NCBI GenBank assembly: GCA_003220615.1
Contig: QHTB01000134.1
Span: forward strand, 36,629-100,628
DNA from: Candidatus Rokuibacteriota bacterium
Lineage (GTDB): Bacteria > Methylomirabilota > Methylomirabilia > Rokubacteriales > CSP1-6
DNA: 64,000 nucleotides
Direction of reading: 5' to 3'
The position numbers were made by a program, and so were the translations under genes. Shown here piece after piece: positions 38,562-49,408 of this stretch; within the stretch, counting starts at the first letter, position 1, and every line of letters begins with the position of its first letter. Below the pieces are notes generated by a model. That model did no database searches, was not told the DNA's origin, and saw only the letters and a program-made list of their open reading frames with translations.

Positions 38562-39158
38562 CTAGCGTCCCGGGCTGTCGCAGGCGTAGACGTACGAGTC
38601 GCGCCACCGGCCCTTCATGAACCGATGAGCGCGCAGGAAGCGTTCTCGCCTGAGCCCGGCCTTCTCCAGCACGCGCGCCGAGGCGGGATTGGCCGGCTCG
38701 CAGACCGCCCACACGCGCCGCGCACCGAGGCGCGTGAACGCGAACTCGACGAGCGCCCGGGCCGCCTCCGAGGCGAGGCCCTGGCCCCAGTAGCCCCGCG
38801 CGAGGGCGTAGCCGAGGTCGGCCTCCCCGGCGATCTCATCGGTGACGTGGAGCCGGCAGCCGCCGACGAGCCGCGGCTCGCGCCTCAGCACGATCGCGAG
38901 GTCCCACTGTCGCCGCGGGCGCGCCGCACGCCCCGCCATGACGGCGGACAGGAAGCGACGCGTGTCGTCCTCGGTGTTCGGGCCCCACGGCAGAAACTCT
39001 ACGACGGCGGGGTCGGACGCGTAGGCCTGGATCGCCTCCAGGTCCGCATCGGTCAGCTCGCGCAAGACCAGCCGCGCCGTCTCGGCGACTACCTGGATGA
39101 GGTCACCTGACCACCGCGTCGGCGGTGACGGCGATGCGTGTGAGCTGGCGCACGACAT
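38562..39158 (-). CDS. GNAT family N-acetyltransferase (RimJ/RimL-like), start uncertain
   Basis: TARLVLRELTDADLEAIQAYASDP, LGYALARGYWGQGLASEAARALVEFAF, NPASARVLEKAGLRRE. Confidence 0.9.
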   Translation of the reverse strand: MSCASSHASPSPPTRWSGDLIQVVAETARLVLRELTDADLEAIQAYASDPAVVEFLPWGPNTEDDTRRFLSAVMAGRAARPRRQWDLAIVLRREPRLVGGCRLHVTDEIAGEADLGYALARGYWGQGLASEAARALVEFAFTRLGARRVWAVCEPANPASARVLEKAGLRRERFLRAHRFMKGRWRDSYVYACDSPGR

Positions 39159-39564
39159 GGACCACGACGCCGGGCGCGTAACCCCGCCGCAGCAAATAGT
39201 CGCGCAGCCGCTTGGCCACGCGCTCGGGCCGCCCGCGGGCGATCACCGGCAGCCGCCGGCGCGCGAGAGCCAGGGCGCGGGCGAGCGTGGCGTCCGGTGC
39301 CAGGGCACCGACGGCGGCGTCGATCACCGCCGAGTCGACGCCGCGGGCCCGAAGCTCGGCGCGCAGCCGGGCAGCGCCGTAGCCGCGCGCGCTCCGGCTC
39401 TCCACCCACTGGCGCGCGAACGCGGCGTCGTCCAGATATCCACGAGCGGTGAGATCGGCAACGACCGCATCGGCGACCTCGGCGGGGGCGCCGCGGCGGA
39501 CCAAGCGCCGCGCCAGGTCGGCCTGGGTCCACGGACGCCGCGTGAGCAGATCGGCCGCGACCAA
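39103..39564 (-). CDS. recX: Regulatory protein RecX (start uncertain)
   Basis: LLTRRPWTQADLARRLVRRG...ARGYLDDAAFARQWVESR...LLRRGY. Confidence 0.85.
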   Translation of the reverse strand: MVAADLLTRRPWTQADLARRLVRRGAPAEVADAVVADLTARGYLDDAAFARQWVESRSARGYGAARLRAELRARGVDSAVIDAAVGALAPDATLARALALARRRLPVIARGRPERVAKRLRDYLLRRGYAPGVVVHVVRQLTRIAVTADAVVR

Positions 39565-39662
39565 TCGTGCCGCGCGCTCGTCGAGCTGGCGAAGCGAACC
39601 TCGCCGACTCTCGCCGGGCTCCGCGGCCGCGGCGCGATCACGACGAGCTCGTCGCCGAGCGG

Positions 39663-40826
39663 TTATGGCCTCCTGAAGAACGGGCTGGATGTGGGCGGCT
39701 TGGCCGCCGCCTCTTCCTGCTTCTTCTTCTCGACCTCGAACGTGAGCTCGCCGGTCGAGAAGATGCCCCGGACCTTGAGGTCGAAGTCATCCGGGTTGGT
39801 GGCCGCCTCGCGAGCGGTCTCGTACGACACCACGCTGTCCCGATAGAGCTTGAGCAGGCACTGGTCGAACGTCTGCATCCCGTACTGCGTGGTGCCCTGG
39901 GTGATGATGGCCGGGATCTCGGGCGTTCGCTTCGCCTCGCGGATGCAGTCGCGAATGAGCGCGGTGCCGATCATGATCTCGACCGCCGGTACGCGGCCTT
40001 CGCCGGCCAGCTTCGGCACCAGGCGCTGAGAGATGACGCCCTGGATGACCGCGGCGAGCTGATCGCGGATCTGCTGCTCCTGATGCGGCGGGAACGTGCC
40101 GAGGATGCGGTTGACGGTTTCCGCGGCGTTCAGGGTGTGGAGGGTCGAGAACACGAGGTGGCCGGTTTCCGCCGCGTGGAGCGCCACCGCCATGGTCTCC
40201 GGGTCGCGCATCTCGCCGACCAGGATGACGTCGGGGTCCTCGCGGAGCGCGGCCCGCAACGCGCTGGCGAAGTTCGACGAATCGTGGCCGATCTCACGCT
40301 GGCTCACGACGCAGTTGATGTCCTCGTGTGAGAACTCGATCGGGTCCTCGATCGTGATGATGTGATCGTTCCGGCTGCGATTGATGAAGTCGATCATCGC
40401 CGCCAGCGTCGTGGACTTGCCCGAGCCGGTGATGCCGGTGACGAGCACCATGCCCCGGCGCTCCATGGCCAGCTTCTCGAGCACCTGGGGCAGGCCGAGC
40501 TCCTCGAACTTCGGCTTCTTCGACGGGATGGCCCGCATCACCGCGCGGATGTGGCCGGTCGCGAGGAAGAGGTTGACGCGGAAGCGGCCGTGGTCGCGCA
40601 CGGCGTAGGCCACGTCGACCTCCCGGCCGTCCTTGAGCTGGCCGTAGGTGCGCTCGCTCAGGATGTGGCGGGCCATGTCCTCCATCTCGCCGATACTGAC
40701 CACGCCGAGATCGGGCTGGGGCACCAGCCGGCCATGGATGCGGAGGACGGGTGGCGAGTTGGGCTTGAGGTGCAGATCGGACGCCCCCCGCTCGACGCTT
40801 CTGATGAGCAGCTTGTCGAGGTCCAT
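39663..40826 (-). CDS. pilT: Type IV pilus retraction ATPase PilT-like
   Basis: [67 protein letters not shown]. Confidence 0.94.
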   Translation of the reverse strand: MDLDKLLIRSVERGASDLHLKPNSPPVLRIHGRLVPQPDLGVVSIGEMEDMARHILSERTYGQLKDGREVDVAYAVRDHGRFRVNLFLATGHIRAVMRAIPSKKPKFEELGLPQVLEKLAMERRGMVLVTGITGSGKSTTLAAMIDFINRSRNDHIITIEDPIEFSHEDINCVVSQREIGHDSSNFASALRAALREDPDVILVGEMRDPETMAVALHAAETGHLVFSTLHTLNAAETVNRILGTFPPHQEQQIRDQLAAVIQGVISQRLVPKLAGEGRVPAVEIMIGTALIRDCIREAKRTPEIPAIITQGTTQYGMQTFDQCLLKLYRDSVVSYETAREAATNPDDFDLKVRGIFSTGELTFEVEKKKQEEAAAKPPTSSPFFRRP

Positions 40827-41846
<1,020 letters not shown>

Positions 41847-41862
41847 CGGGTTCTCCCTTCGG

Positions 41863-41883
41863 AGAATGTCTTGCGGGCATTCT
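41863..41883. promoter_or_regulatory. Candidate recA operator: AGAATG-N9-CATTCT
   Basis: Perfect 6-bp inverted repeat 17-37 nt upstream of the recA ATG. Confidence 0.45.
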
Positions 41884-41942
41884 AGGAGTGCCCGCCCGAC
41901 GGCGTCAATGTCTGAAGCGCGAGACGGTGCTCCGGCGGAGGG

Positions 41943-42134
41943 TCAGCGGGTCGGCAGAGACGTCACGAGCAGGCGCGGAAGGATGTTCGGCGCCACCAGA
42001 GTGGACGCCTTGGGCGGCGTGTTCGGCGTCGGCGCGGCGCCGGCCGCTGACGGGGCGACGCTGGCCGACACGGAACCGGCGCAGCACGTGATCGCGAGCC
42101 CCGCAGCGACGATCACGACGAGTGCATGAGCCAT
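41943..42134 (-). CDS. Small exported/lipoprotein-like protein
   Basis: MAHALVVIVAAGLAITCCAGSVSA signal-like N-terminus. Confidence 0.45.
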   Translation of the reverse strand: MAHALVVIVAAGLAITCCAGSVSASVAPSAAGAAPTPNTPPKASTLVAPNILPRLLVTSLPTR

Positions 42135-42142
42135 GGTCGGCC

Positions 42143-42790
42143 TCAATTGTTCGCTGCCCGAGCCTTCACGTCGGTCGGATCGGCGCGCTCTTCGAGCTTG
42201 ATGCGCAGCCGCTTGATGAGCTCGGGATAGTTCCCGGTCTGGAGGATCTTGTTGAACTGGCTGCGGTAGTTCGCCACCAGGCTCACGCCTTCGATCGTCA
42301 CGTCGTAGGCCTGCCACCGCGTGCCGTGAGCCAGCATCCGGTAGTCCATCGGGATCTCGGTGCCCTGCCTGGTCACGATGCGGGTGCGGACGACGGCCTG
42401 ATCGGTCTCCACGCTCTCCCCGACGTACGCGATCTTCTCGCCACTGTACACCTCGATCCGCGATACGTAGGTGCGTTCGAGCAGATCGCCGAAGAGGCTC
42501 ACCAGCTCCTCACGCTCGGCGGCCGTGCGCTGCTGCCAGTGGTGGCCGATGGAGCGCTTGGTGATCTCGGCGAAGTCGAAGAGCTCGTGGGCCACCTTGC
42601 GGATGGCCACGCGACGTTCGGCCTGCCGCATCTCGCCGCGGAGCTCCGGGTCATCGAGGATGCGAAGCACCCGTTGGATCGCGCCGCGGACCTGCTCCGT
42701 CGGCGTGGGTGCGGCCCAGGCCGCCAGGGCGATCGGCACGGTGAGGATCATGGTCGCGGCGGAGACGAAGAGACGGCGGCCGTGATTCAT
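42143..42790 (-). CDS. MlaC/Ttg2D-like phospholipid-binding protein
   Basis: VAHELFDFAEITKRSIGHHWQQRTAAEREELVSLFGDLLERTYVSRIE. Confidence 0.88.
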   Translation of the reverse strand: MNHGRRLFVSAATMILTVPIALAAWAAPTPTEQVRGAIQRVLRILDDPELRGEMRQAERRVAIRKVAHELFDFAEITKRSIGHHWQQRTAAEREELVSLFGDLLERTYVSRIEVYSGEKIAYVGESVETDQAVVRTRIVTRQGTEIPMDYRMLAHGTRWQAYDVTIEGVSLVANYRSQFNKILQTGNYPELIKRLRIKLEERADPTDVKARAANN

Positions 42791-42972
42791 CGGCTGTTCC
42801 CCCGCGAGCGAACCGCGACCGGACGGCGCCAGATCTTGGCGGTTACCGACTCCAGCAGTGGCGCGATAGCAGCGATGGTCATCGTGAGTCCGAGGCACAG
42901 CAGCAGCGTGTCGATCAGTCCGATCAGGCGGTCGCTCATCAGCGTCATCTCCATCCCATCAATCGGTTTCAT
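42787..42972 (-). CDS. Small membrane protein upstream of the mlaC-like gene
   Basis: LIGLIDTLLLCLGLTMTIAAIAPLLESV; ATGA overlap with the mlaC-like gene. Confidence 0.4.
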   Translation of the reverse strand: MKPIDGMEMTLMSDRLIGLIDTLLLCLGLTMTIAAIAPLLESVTAKIWRRPVAVRSRGNSR

Positions 42973-43161
42973 CGGCCCCCCTGGTGCCCGGCTTGTGATC
43001 GCTCGACGATGGGGTAATCGCAAACGGTTTGCCAAGGCTGGGTGCCGGTGATCTTGCTGCGCAAGTGCCCGGAAATTCGTCGCCAATGGGACGAACGCCG
43101 AGGACTGGCGCAATGGCACACGCCCGGGCCCGCGGAGATTCTCCTGGGAGCCCTTTCTGAA

Positions 43162-43782
43162 CTACCGGGCGACGGCCGTCGTGGTTCCCTGGCTGGGAGC
43201 CGCTAACAGCGGCCAGGCGGAGATGATCGAGTAACGGGCGCCGCGAGGCGAGAGCTCACTCCGCATGAGCGCGAGCCGATCGACGGCGAGCCGTCCGAAC
43301 TGATGGCGGGCGCCGGCGGCCAGCGCGGCAGCGAGACGCTCATCGCGGCCGGGTTGTCGCACACGGCCGAGTGTGACGTGGCCCGAGAACGGCCGGTCTT
43401 CCCGTGCAAAGCCGTGAGCGGCGAGCGCTCCATCGATCGATCGGGCGAGCGTGGCGGCAGCGTCGGCGCCACTCGTGAGCCCGGCCCACAGCACGCGGGG
43501 CCGCGTCGGTGACGGAAAGGCGCCGAGCCCGGCGATGGCGAGCTCGAAGCCCGCGACAGTGGCAGCCACGCGGGCGAGCGCCGACACGGCGAGGTCCAGT
43601 CGCTCGGGCTCGACGTGGCCGAGGAATTTGAGCGTCACGTGAATGTTGTCGCGCGCGACCCACGAGACGTCGCGGCCGACCGGTCTCAGCTGCTCGATCT
43701 CCGCGTCCAGCGCGGATCGGACGTCGTCGGGGAGCAGGATGGCGACGAACGACCGGATGCCGGCTATCGAGCTTCCTCCCAC
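43162..43782 (-). CDS. thpR: RNA 2',3'-cyclic phosphodiesterase
   Basis: RSFVAILLPDDVRSAL, NIHVTLKFLGHV, FSGHVTLGRVR (two HxTL motifs). Confidence 0.94.
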   Translation of the reverse strand: MGGSSIAGIRSFVAILLPDDVRSALDAEIEQLRPVGRDVSWVARDNIHVTLKFLGHVEPERLDLAVSALARVAATVAGFELAIAGLGAFPSPTRPRVLWAGLTSGADAAATLARSIDGALAAHGFAREDRPFSGHVTLGRVRQPGRDERLAAALAAGARHQFGRLAVDRLALMRSELSPRGARYSIISAWPLLAAPSQGTTTAVAR

Positions 43783-44480
43783 ATCCGGAGCAAGTCCTGG
43801 AGCGCGGCACGACGGCCGGGATCGATTTCGAGAGCCAGCGCTGACTTGAGGTCGGCCAGCGCGCCCGTGTGGTCGCCCGCCAGCTCCCGATCGAGAGCCC
43901 GACGGGCCAGCTCACGGCCAGCGCCGGAATCGGCGGCCGGCGCGCCGGGATCGGATGCCGGTGCGCCGGCCTCGCGCCCGAGCGCTTCCGCGCGACGCTC
44001 CATCGCTGCGCGCACCTCGGGGTTCTTGGCCAGCTTGATCGCCTCGTTCCAGTCGGCGCGGGCGCCCAGCGCGTCACCGGATCGATGCCGGGCGATACCG
44101 CGATTGAAGACGGCGAGGGCGAAGGTCGGCCGGAGCTCGGCCGCGCGCGTGAAGTCCGCGATGGCGCCTTTGGGATCACGTGCGACGAGCCGCGCATTGC
44201 CGCGGTTGAACAGGATCTCGGAGTCGTTGGGCGCGAGCTGCAGCGCGCTCGTGAAATCAGCGATCCCGCCGGCCGTGTCGCCGAGGCGGATGCGTGTCGT
44301 GCCACGGTTGGCATAGGCCGCGGCGCTCGGCTGCTCGCGCACGGCCTCGTCGAACGTGGCCAGCGCACGACGGTAGCGGCCCTGTTCGTAGAGCATCAGG
44401 CCGCGCTCGAGCGCCGGTGGCTTGGCGCAGCCACTAACCAGCACGACGGCGAGCACGACCAGGGCGAGTCGGGTGCTCAT
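43764..44480 (-). CDS. TPR-repeat lipoprotein
   Basis: MSTRLALVVLAVVLVSGCAKPP lipobox; TPR repeats. Confidence 0.85.
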   Translation of the reverse strand: MSTRLALVVLAVVLVSGCAKPPALERGLMLYEQGRYRRALATFDEAVREQPSAAAYANRGTTRIRLGDTAGGIADFTSALQLAPNDSEILFNRGNARLVARDPKGAIADFTRAAELRPTFALAVFNRGIARHRSGDALGARADWNEAIKLAKNPEVRAAMERRAEALGREAGAPASDPGAPAADSGAGRELARRALDRELAGDHTGALADLKSALALEIDPGRRAALQDLLRMWEEAR

Positions 44481-45745
44481 CGGGAGGCGAGCAGGGCTCG
44501 CCGCAACAGGTCGAGCGCCGCCTGCGCTGACTGCCATTTCACCGCCGCGCGATCACCGTCGAACAAAAAGTGATGAGCGGCCGCCTGACTATTGACGGCG
44601 ACACCGACCCACACGGTACCGACGGGCTTGGTCGGCGTTCCGCCGTCGGGCCCGGCGATCCCGGTGACCGCCAGCCCGCAGGCGCTGCCGCCGAGCCGGC
44701 AGACGCCGCGCACCATCGCCTCGGCGCACTGGCCACTCACCGCACCGTGGGCCCGCAACACCTCTTCGGGCACGCCGAGCAGCTCATGCTTGGCGCGGTT
44801 CGTGTAGACCATCACGCCGCGCTCGAAGTAGGCCGACGAGCCGGGGATACTCGTGATCCTGTGCCCGACGAGGCCGCCCGTGCACGACTCAGCGACGGAC
44901 ACCATCAAGCTGCGCTGAGCGAGCATGCGGCCGACGACACGCTCGAGCGTCTCGCCGTCACGGCCGAAGTAGTCGTCGCCGAGACGCTCGACCACCTTGG
45001 CTTCGACCAACGCCAGCGCGTCCTGGGCTGCGCTCGGAGTCACTGCGTGAGCGCGGAGCCTCACCCACACCTCGCCAGACGCGGGAAGCGTGGTGACGTC
45101 GACGTCGCCGCCAGCGCCGCGCGGCTTGAGCCACTCGCCGAGCCGCGCATCGATGTCCGCGAGGTCCACGCCCGCCGTTCTGAGCGTCCTCACCGCGACC
45201 GCGGGGTGCCCCGTCGTGAGCGAGCGCTCCGTGAGCGAGCGAGCATAGGGCACGAGATGCTGCTCGATCATCCGCGACAGCCGCGCGCCCGGGATCAGCA
45301 CGACGAAGGCGCGGCCCTGACTCTCGATCAGCCATCCGGGCTCGGCGCCGTCGGTCGTCCACACGGTCGCGCCCTGGGGGACGAGCGTGGCGCGCTCGGT
45401 CAGGCGCGGGAGGGGCCGGCCGCGGCTCAGCGCCGCCTGCTCGAGCCCCGCCCGGATCTTCTCGCTCGGCATGAGACGGGCGCCGGTCACGTCGGCGAGA
45501 GCGCGGCGCACGACGTCAGCCGCCGGAGTGGCGAGCGCGGCAGCGGTGCCTGGCACCGCCAGGATGATCGTGAGATCGCTCGGCGCCGCCAGCGCTTCTT
45601 CGAGGGCCACGTCGTCGTCTTCGACGATGACCCGCGCGGTGACGGGCGCACCGGCGGCGGCCAGCGCCGTCGTCACGGCGGCGACCGCATCGTCATCGGC
45701 ATCGAGCGCCGCGCCGGCGACCACGAGTCGAGCCGTCACGGCCAC
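44477..45745 (-). CDS. CinA family protein (C-terminal deamidase domain; divergent N-terminal domain)
   Basis: SVAESCTGGLVGHRITSIPGSSAYFERGVMVYTNRAKHELLGV, GIAGPDGGTPTKPVGTVWVGV. Confidence 0.9.
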   Translation of the reverse strand: MAVTARLVVAGAALDADDDAVAAVTTALAAAGAPVTARVIVEDDDVALEEALAAPSDLTIILAVPGTAAALATPAADVVRRALADVTGARLMPSEKIRAGLEQAALSRGRPLPRLTERATLVPQGATVWTTDGAEPGWLIESQGRAFVVLIPGARLSRMIEQHLVPYARSLTERSLTTGHPAVAVRTLRTAGVDLADIDARLGEWLKPRGAGGDVDVTTLPASGEVWVRLRAHAVTPSAAQDALALVEAKVVERLGDDYFGRDGETLERVVGRMLAQRSLMVSVAESCTGGLVGHRITSIPGSSAYFERGVMVYTNRAKHELLGVPEEVLRAHGAVSGQCAEAMVRGVCRLGGSACGLAVTGIAGPDGGTPTKPVGTVWVGVAVNSQAAAHHFLFDGDRAAVKWQSAQAALDLLRRALLASR

Positions 45746-46206
45746 CGGAACACTCCGCGCAGGACGCCGACGACGGCCAGGGCATAGAGGCCCGCGATCA
45801 GGTCGTCCACCATGACACCGACGCCGCCCCGGAGCGATTGGCTCCCGCGCGCCGGTGGCGGCTTCACGACATCGAAAACACGAAAGAGCACGAACGCGAC
45901 CGCTAGCACCGCCGGTGTCAGCGGCAGGGCGAGGACGGAGAGCGTCATGCCGGCCACCTCGTCGACGACGATGGCCCCTGGATCTTTGCCTCCCAGGAGC
46001 GCCTCGGCGCGGTGGGCCGCCCACGTGCCGACCAGTGTCACGACGATGAAATAGACGATCAGCTCGAGGCGTGAGAAGGGCACCAGCCAGAGAACGGCGA
46101 CGGCGACCAGGCTTCCCGCGGTGCCAGGCGCCACCGGGGAATAGCCCGCGCCACCGACGGTGGCGACGGCGAGCGCCACACGGTCCGTGATGGACCGCGC
46201 GGGCAC
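45736..46206 (-). CDS. pgpA: Phosphatidylglycerophosphatase A
   Basis: GAGYSPVAPGTAGSLVAVAV, KDPGAIVVDEVAGM, FRVFDVVKPPPAR. Confidence 0.92.
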   Translation of the reverse strand: MPARSITDRVALAVATVGGAGYSPVAPGTAGSLVAVAVLWLVPFSRLELIVYFIVVTLVGTWAAHRAEALLGGKDPGAIVVDEVAGMTLSVLALPLTPAVLAVAFVLFRVFDVVKPPPARGSQSLRGGVGVMVDDLIAGLYALAVVGVLRGVFRWP

Positions 46207-46219
46207 GGCGCCGGTCGGC

Positions 46220-47554
46220 TCAGACGCCGGCGACGCTGAGCGCCCGCTCGCCGACCAGCTCGTAACCCTCGACCTCGACGACGCGAATGCGGGCGAAGCG
46301 TCCAGGCTCGAACGGGCCCCGGAGATACACGATGCCATCGATCTCGGGAGCCTGGCCGGCGGTGCGGCCCTCCCACGTGAACGCGGGATCCTCGCTGCGG
46401 CCATCGACGAGGACGTCGTGCTCGGTGCCGATGAGCGCCCGGTGGCGCTCCCAGACGACGCCATCCTGGAGCTCCTGCACGGCGGCCGCGCGCTCGGCAG
46501 CCACCTCCGGATCGACCTGGTCAGCGTACGTGACGGACGGCGTGCCCTCCTCGGGCGAGTAGGTGAAGACACCGAGACGGTCGAAGCCGACGTCGGTCAC
46601 GAACTCGAGGAGATTCCCAAACGCCGCCTCGGTCTCGCCGGGGAAGCCGACGAGCACCGTCGTGCGCACGGCGAGGCCCGGAATCGCCGCGCGAAAATCG
46701 CGGACGACGTCCTTCATCCGCCGGGCCGTTACCGCGCGCCGCATGGCACGCAGCACGCCGTCGTCACCGTGCTGCACCGGCATGTCGAGGTACGGCACGA
46801 TGCGGGCCCGCTGCCACTTGGCGATCAGGCGATCGTTGACGTGGGCGGGATGCAGGTACATCGGCCGGATCCACGGCATGCGCGTCTCGCCCAGCGCAAT
46901 GAGCAGGTCGCCGATGTCACCGTTGCCCGCGAGGTCCTTGCCGTAGGCAAGCGTGTCCTGGGAGACGAGGATCGCCTCCTGCACGCCGCGCGCGGCCAGC
47001 CCTTCGACCTCGTTCACGATGTCGGCGAGCGGACGGCTGCGGTGTTTGCCGCGGAACTGAGGGATCGCGCAGAAGGTGCAGCCCATGTCGCAGCCCTCGG
47101 CGATCTTCACGTACGCGTAGGGCACGCGGGCGGTGAGCAGTCGCGGCGTCTTCGCGTCGTAGAGATAGCCGGGCGGCGCCGACGTCGCCCAGTCGCGCCG
47201 GTTGTCGGCCTGGCGCACGAGATCGACGATGCGCTCGAGCCCCGACGTGCCCAGGATGGCGTCGATCTCCGGCATCTCGCGCTTGATCTCGAGGCCGTAG
47301 CGCTGCGTGAGACAGCCGGTGACGATCAGCGACGTGCAGCGTCCGCGCTCCTTGAGCCTGGCCAGCTCCAGGATCGCGTTGACCGATTCCTCGCGCGCGC
47401 GGTCGATGAACGCGCACGTGTTGACGATGAGGCAGTCGGCATCCTCGGCGCGCTCGACGAGCGGGAAGCCGGCCTCGGTCAGCATCCCGAGCATCAGCTC
47501 GGAATCCACCTGGTTCTTGGGACACCCGAGCGTGGTGAGGTGGACCTTCATCAC
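46220..47554 (-). CDS. rimO: Ribosomal protein S12 methylthiotransferase
   Basis: KVHLTTLGCPKNQVDSELMLG, AEGCDMGCTFCAIPQFRGKHRSR. Confidence 0.96.
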   Translation of the reverse strand: MMKVHLTTLGCPKNQVDSELMLGMLTEAGFPLVERAEDADCLIVNTCAFIDRAREESVNAILELARLKERGRCTSLIVTGCLTQRYGLEIKREMPEIDAILGTSGLERIVDLVRQADNRRDWATSAPPGYLYDAKTPRLLTARVPYAYVKIAEGCDMGCTFCAIPQFRGKHRSRPLADIVNEVEGLAARGVQEAILVSQDTLAYGKDLAGNGDIGDLLIALGETRMPWIRPMYLHPAHVNDRLIAKWQRARIVPYLDMPVQHGDDGVLRAMRRAVTARRMKDVVRDFRAAIPGLAVRTTVLVGFPGETEAAFGNLLEFVTDVGFDRLGVFTYSPEEGTPSVTYADQVDPEVAAERAAAVQELQDGVVWERHRALIGTEHDVLVDGRSEDPAFTWEGRTAGQAPEIDGIVYLRGPFEPGRFARIRVVEVEGYELVGERALSVAGV

Positions 47555-48048
47555 GTGCTGCGGTAGTTCGTGAACTGGAGCGCGATGCCGAAGTCCTTGT
47601 CCTTGACGAGCGCGATGATCTTCTGCAGGTCGTCACGGTTCTTGCCGGCGACGCGCACCTGGCTCTCCTGGATCGACGCCTGGACCCTGACCTTGCTGTC
47701 CTTGATGAGGCGGACGATCTCCTTGGCCTTCTCGGTGGGAATCCCCTGCTGGAGCGTGATCTTCTGACGCTTGATGCCACCCGCTCCGTCTTCCACCGCT
47801 CCCCACGTCAACGCTTTGAGCGGCACGCCGCGCCGGTGAAGCTTCGACTGCAGGATGTCGGCGACGGCCTTGAGCTTCATGTCGTCGGCGGACGTGATCG
47901 TGATGTCGGTCTTCTCGAGCGTGATTTCGTTCTTACTGCCCTTGAGGTCGTAGCGCGTCTCGATCTCCCGCCGCGCCTGGTCGAGCGCGTTGGTGACCTC
48001 CTGCATGTCGACCTTGCAGACGATGTCGAACGAGTTCTCGGCGGCCAT
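47551..48048 (-). CDS. YajQ family nucleotide-binding protein
   Basis: NSFDIVCKVDMQEVTNALDQARREIETRYDLKGSKNEI. Confidence 0.96.
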   Translation of the reverse strand: MAAENSFDIVCKVDMQEVTNALDQARREIETRYDLKGSKNEITLEKTDITITSADDMKLKAVADILQSKLHRRGVPLKALTWGAVEDGAGGIKRQKITLQQGIPTEKAKEIVRLIKDSKVRVQASIQESQVRVAGKNRDDLQKIIALVKDKDFGIALQFTNYRST

Positions 48049-48059
48049 GGCTCCCTAGT

Positions 48060-48728
48060 CTACCGCAGGGGGACGGTGGCCACGCCGGCCGGCGGCACGA
48101 ACGTGAAGAGCTGGTCGGGCAGGCCGGAGTTCACCGCCAGCCGGGTGAAGCGCATGCTGACCGTGTTCTCGAACTGGTCGTGGATGGTGGCCTTGCGCAC
48201 CTCCCACGTCTTGGCGTCGAGCGCGAGGATCAGACGCGACATGGTAGGGAGCGGCTGCTTGGGCGTGAGGTCGAGGACCACGTTGCCGTCGGCGTCGGTG
48301 GGCTGCGCCGGGTTGAGGAAGCGCACGGTGAAGTGCTCGTGGACCTTGCCGAGGCCGGCCAGGAACGATCCGGCCGGTCCGGCCAGGGCCTCCGGCGCGT
48401 CGCCGACGTTGACCTGGTTGAGCTGGGGCGTGTAGACCCAGAGCTTCTTTCCGTCGGACACGATCTCCTGCTTCGTCGGCTCGCTGTACTCCCAGCGCAG
48501 CTTGCCACCCTTCTTCAAATAGACCGCGCCCTGCGCCGGAATCGTGGAGTTGAGGCTCTTGTTGAACGACGTCTGGTTGAAATCGGCCTTCAGGTCGATC
48601 ATCCGGCCGTAGGCGGACTCGACGCCGCGGACCACGTCGTCCAGCGACGGCCCGGCGAGCGTCGGGCCCGCCACGGTCAGCGCGACCAGGGCGACGGCCG
48701 CCAGAGGGTACACCAGCACGCGGGGCAT
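48060..48728 (-). CDS. lolA: Outer-membrane lipoprotein carrier protein LolA
   Basis: DLKADFNQTSFN...QGAVYLKKGGKLRWEYSEPTKQEIVSDGKKLWVYTPQLNQV. Confidence 0.92.
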   Translation of the reverse strand: MPRVLVYPLAAVALVALTVAGPTLAGPSLDDVVRGVESAYGRMIDLKADFNQTSFNKSLNSTIPAQGAVYLKKGGKLRWEYSEPTKQEIVSDGKKLWVYTPQLNQVNVGDAPEALAGPAGSFLAGLGKVHEHFTVRFLNPAQPTDADGNVVLDLTPKQPLPTMSRLILALDAKTWEVRKATIHDQFENTVSMRFTRLAVNSGLPDQLFTFVPPAGVATVPLR

Positions 48729-48794
48729 GCGGACACTGTACAACATGGTCATCGATAAGACGGCGCAGGGCCGACGGACATTTCCTCCAGGCGC

Positions 48795-49373
48795 TCAGCG
48801 AGGACGGACGCGGCGGCCGGACGCGATGCAGCGGATGACCTCTCCTGCGGAGCGCCGAATGGTGCCGGAGACGTCGCGAAGGAACCGCACCGGCCACGAC
48901 GCGCCAGACACGCCATCATCCGGACGCGCCCGCGGGACGCTCAACCTCGAAGTCGGGGCACCGGCCGCGGCACCGTCGCCGTTTGACCCGGCGGCGCACG
49001 TGGCGTGTACACGATCGCCGCTCACGGTAGCGCCAGGCGCTCCATCGTTCGGGTGTCCACACACGGCGCACACGAGCCCGGTCACGCGCTCCGTCTGCCA
49101 GGCCTCGAAGCAGGCTGCGTGGAACAGGTACGTCCGCGGCTCACCGGGAAACTCGGCCTCGCATTCGAGCTCGCGAATCGCGACGGGTTGCCCGCACGCG
49201 GCGCACGACGTATCGCCCTGGGCAAAGCCGAACCACGTCCGCGATGGCCTCTGGGTCGGCAGGAGACCGTCCCTGATGCCCTGACGTATTTTCGGGCCAA
49301 GCGTGTGTTTATCCATGACCGTGAATCCCACCCACGTCTGCCCCTGCAACCGAGTGAACATATAGCAAGCCAA
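48795..49373 (-). CDS. Hypothetical protein with CxxC motifs
   Basis: CAACGQPVAIRELECE...HAACFEAWQTERVTGLVCAVCG. Confidence 0.65.
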   Translation of the reverse strand: MACYMFTRLQGQTWVGFTVMDKHTLGPKIRQGIRDGLLPTQRPSRTWFGFAQGDTSCAACGQPVAIRELECEAEFPGEPRTYLFHAACFEAWQTERVTGLVCAVCGHPNDGAPGATVSGDRVHATCAAGSNGDGAAAGAPTSRLSVPRARPDDGVSGASWPVRFLRDVSGTIRRSAGEVIRCIASGRRVRPR

Positions 49374-49408
49374 GTGCCAGGCAGTTCCCGCCCCCGGCGT
49401 GCCCTCGG

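Noticed and set aside
44530-44560. TGCCATTTCACCGCCGCGCG resembling the repeat core
   Set aside because: Only a short partial match inside cinA coding sequence; treated as coincidence.
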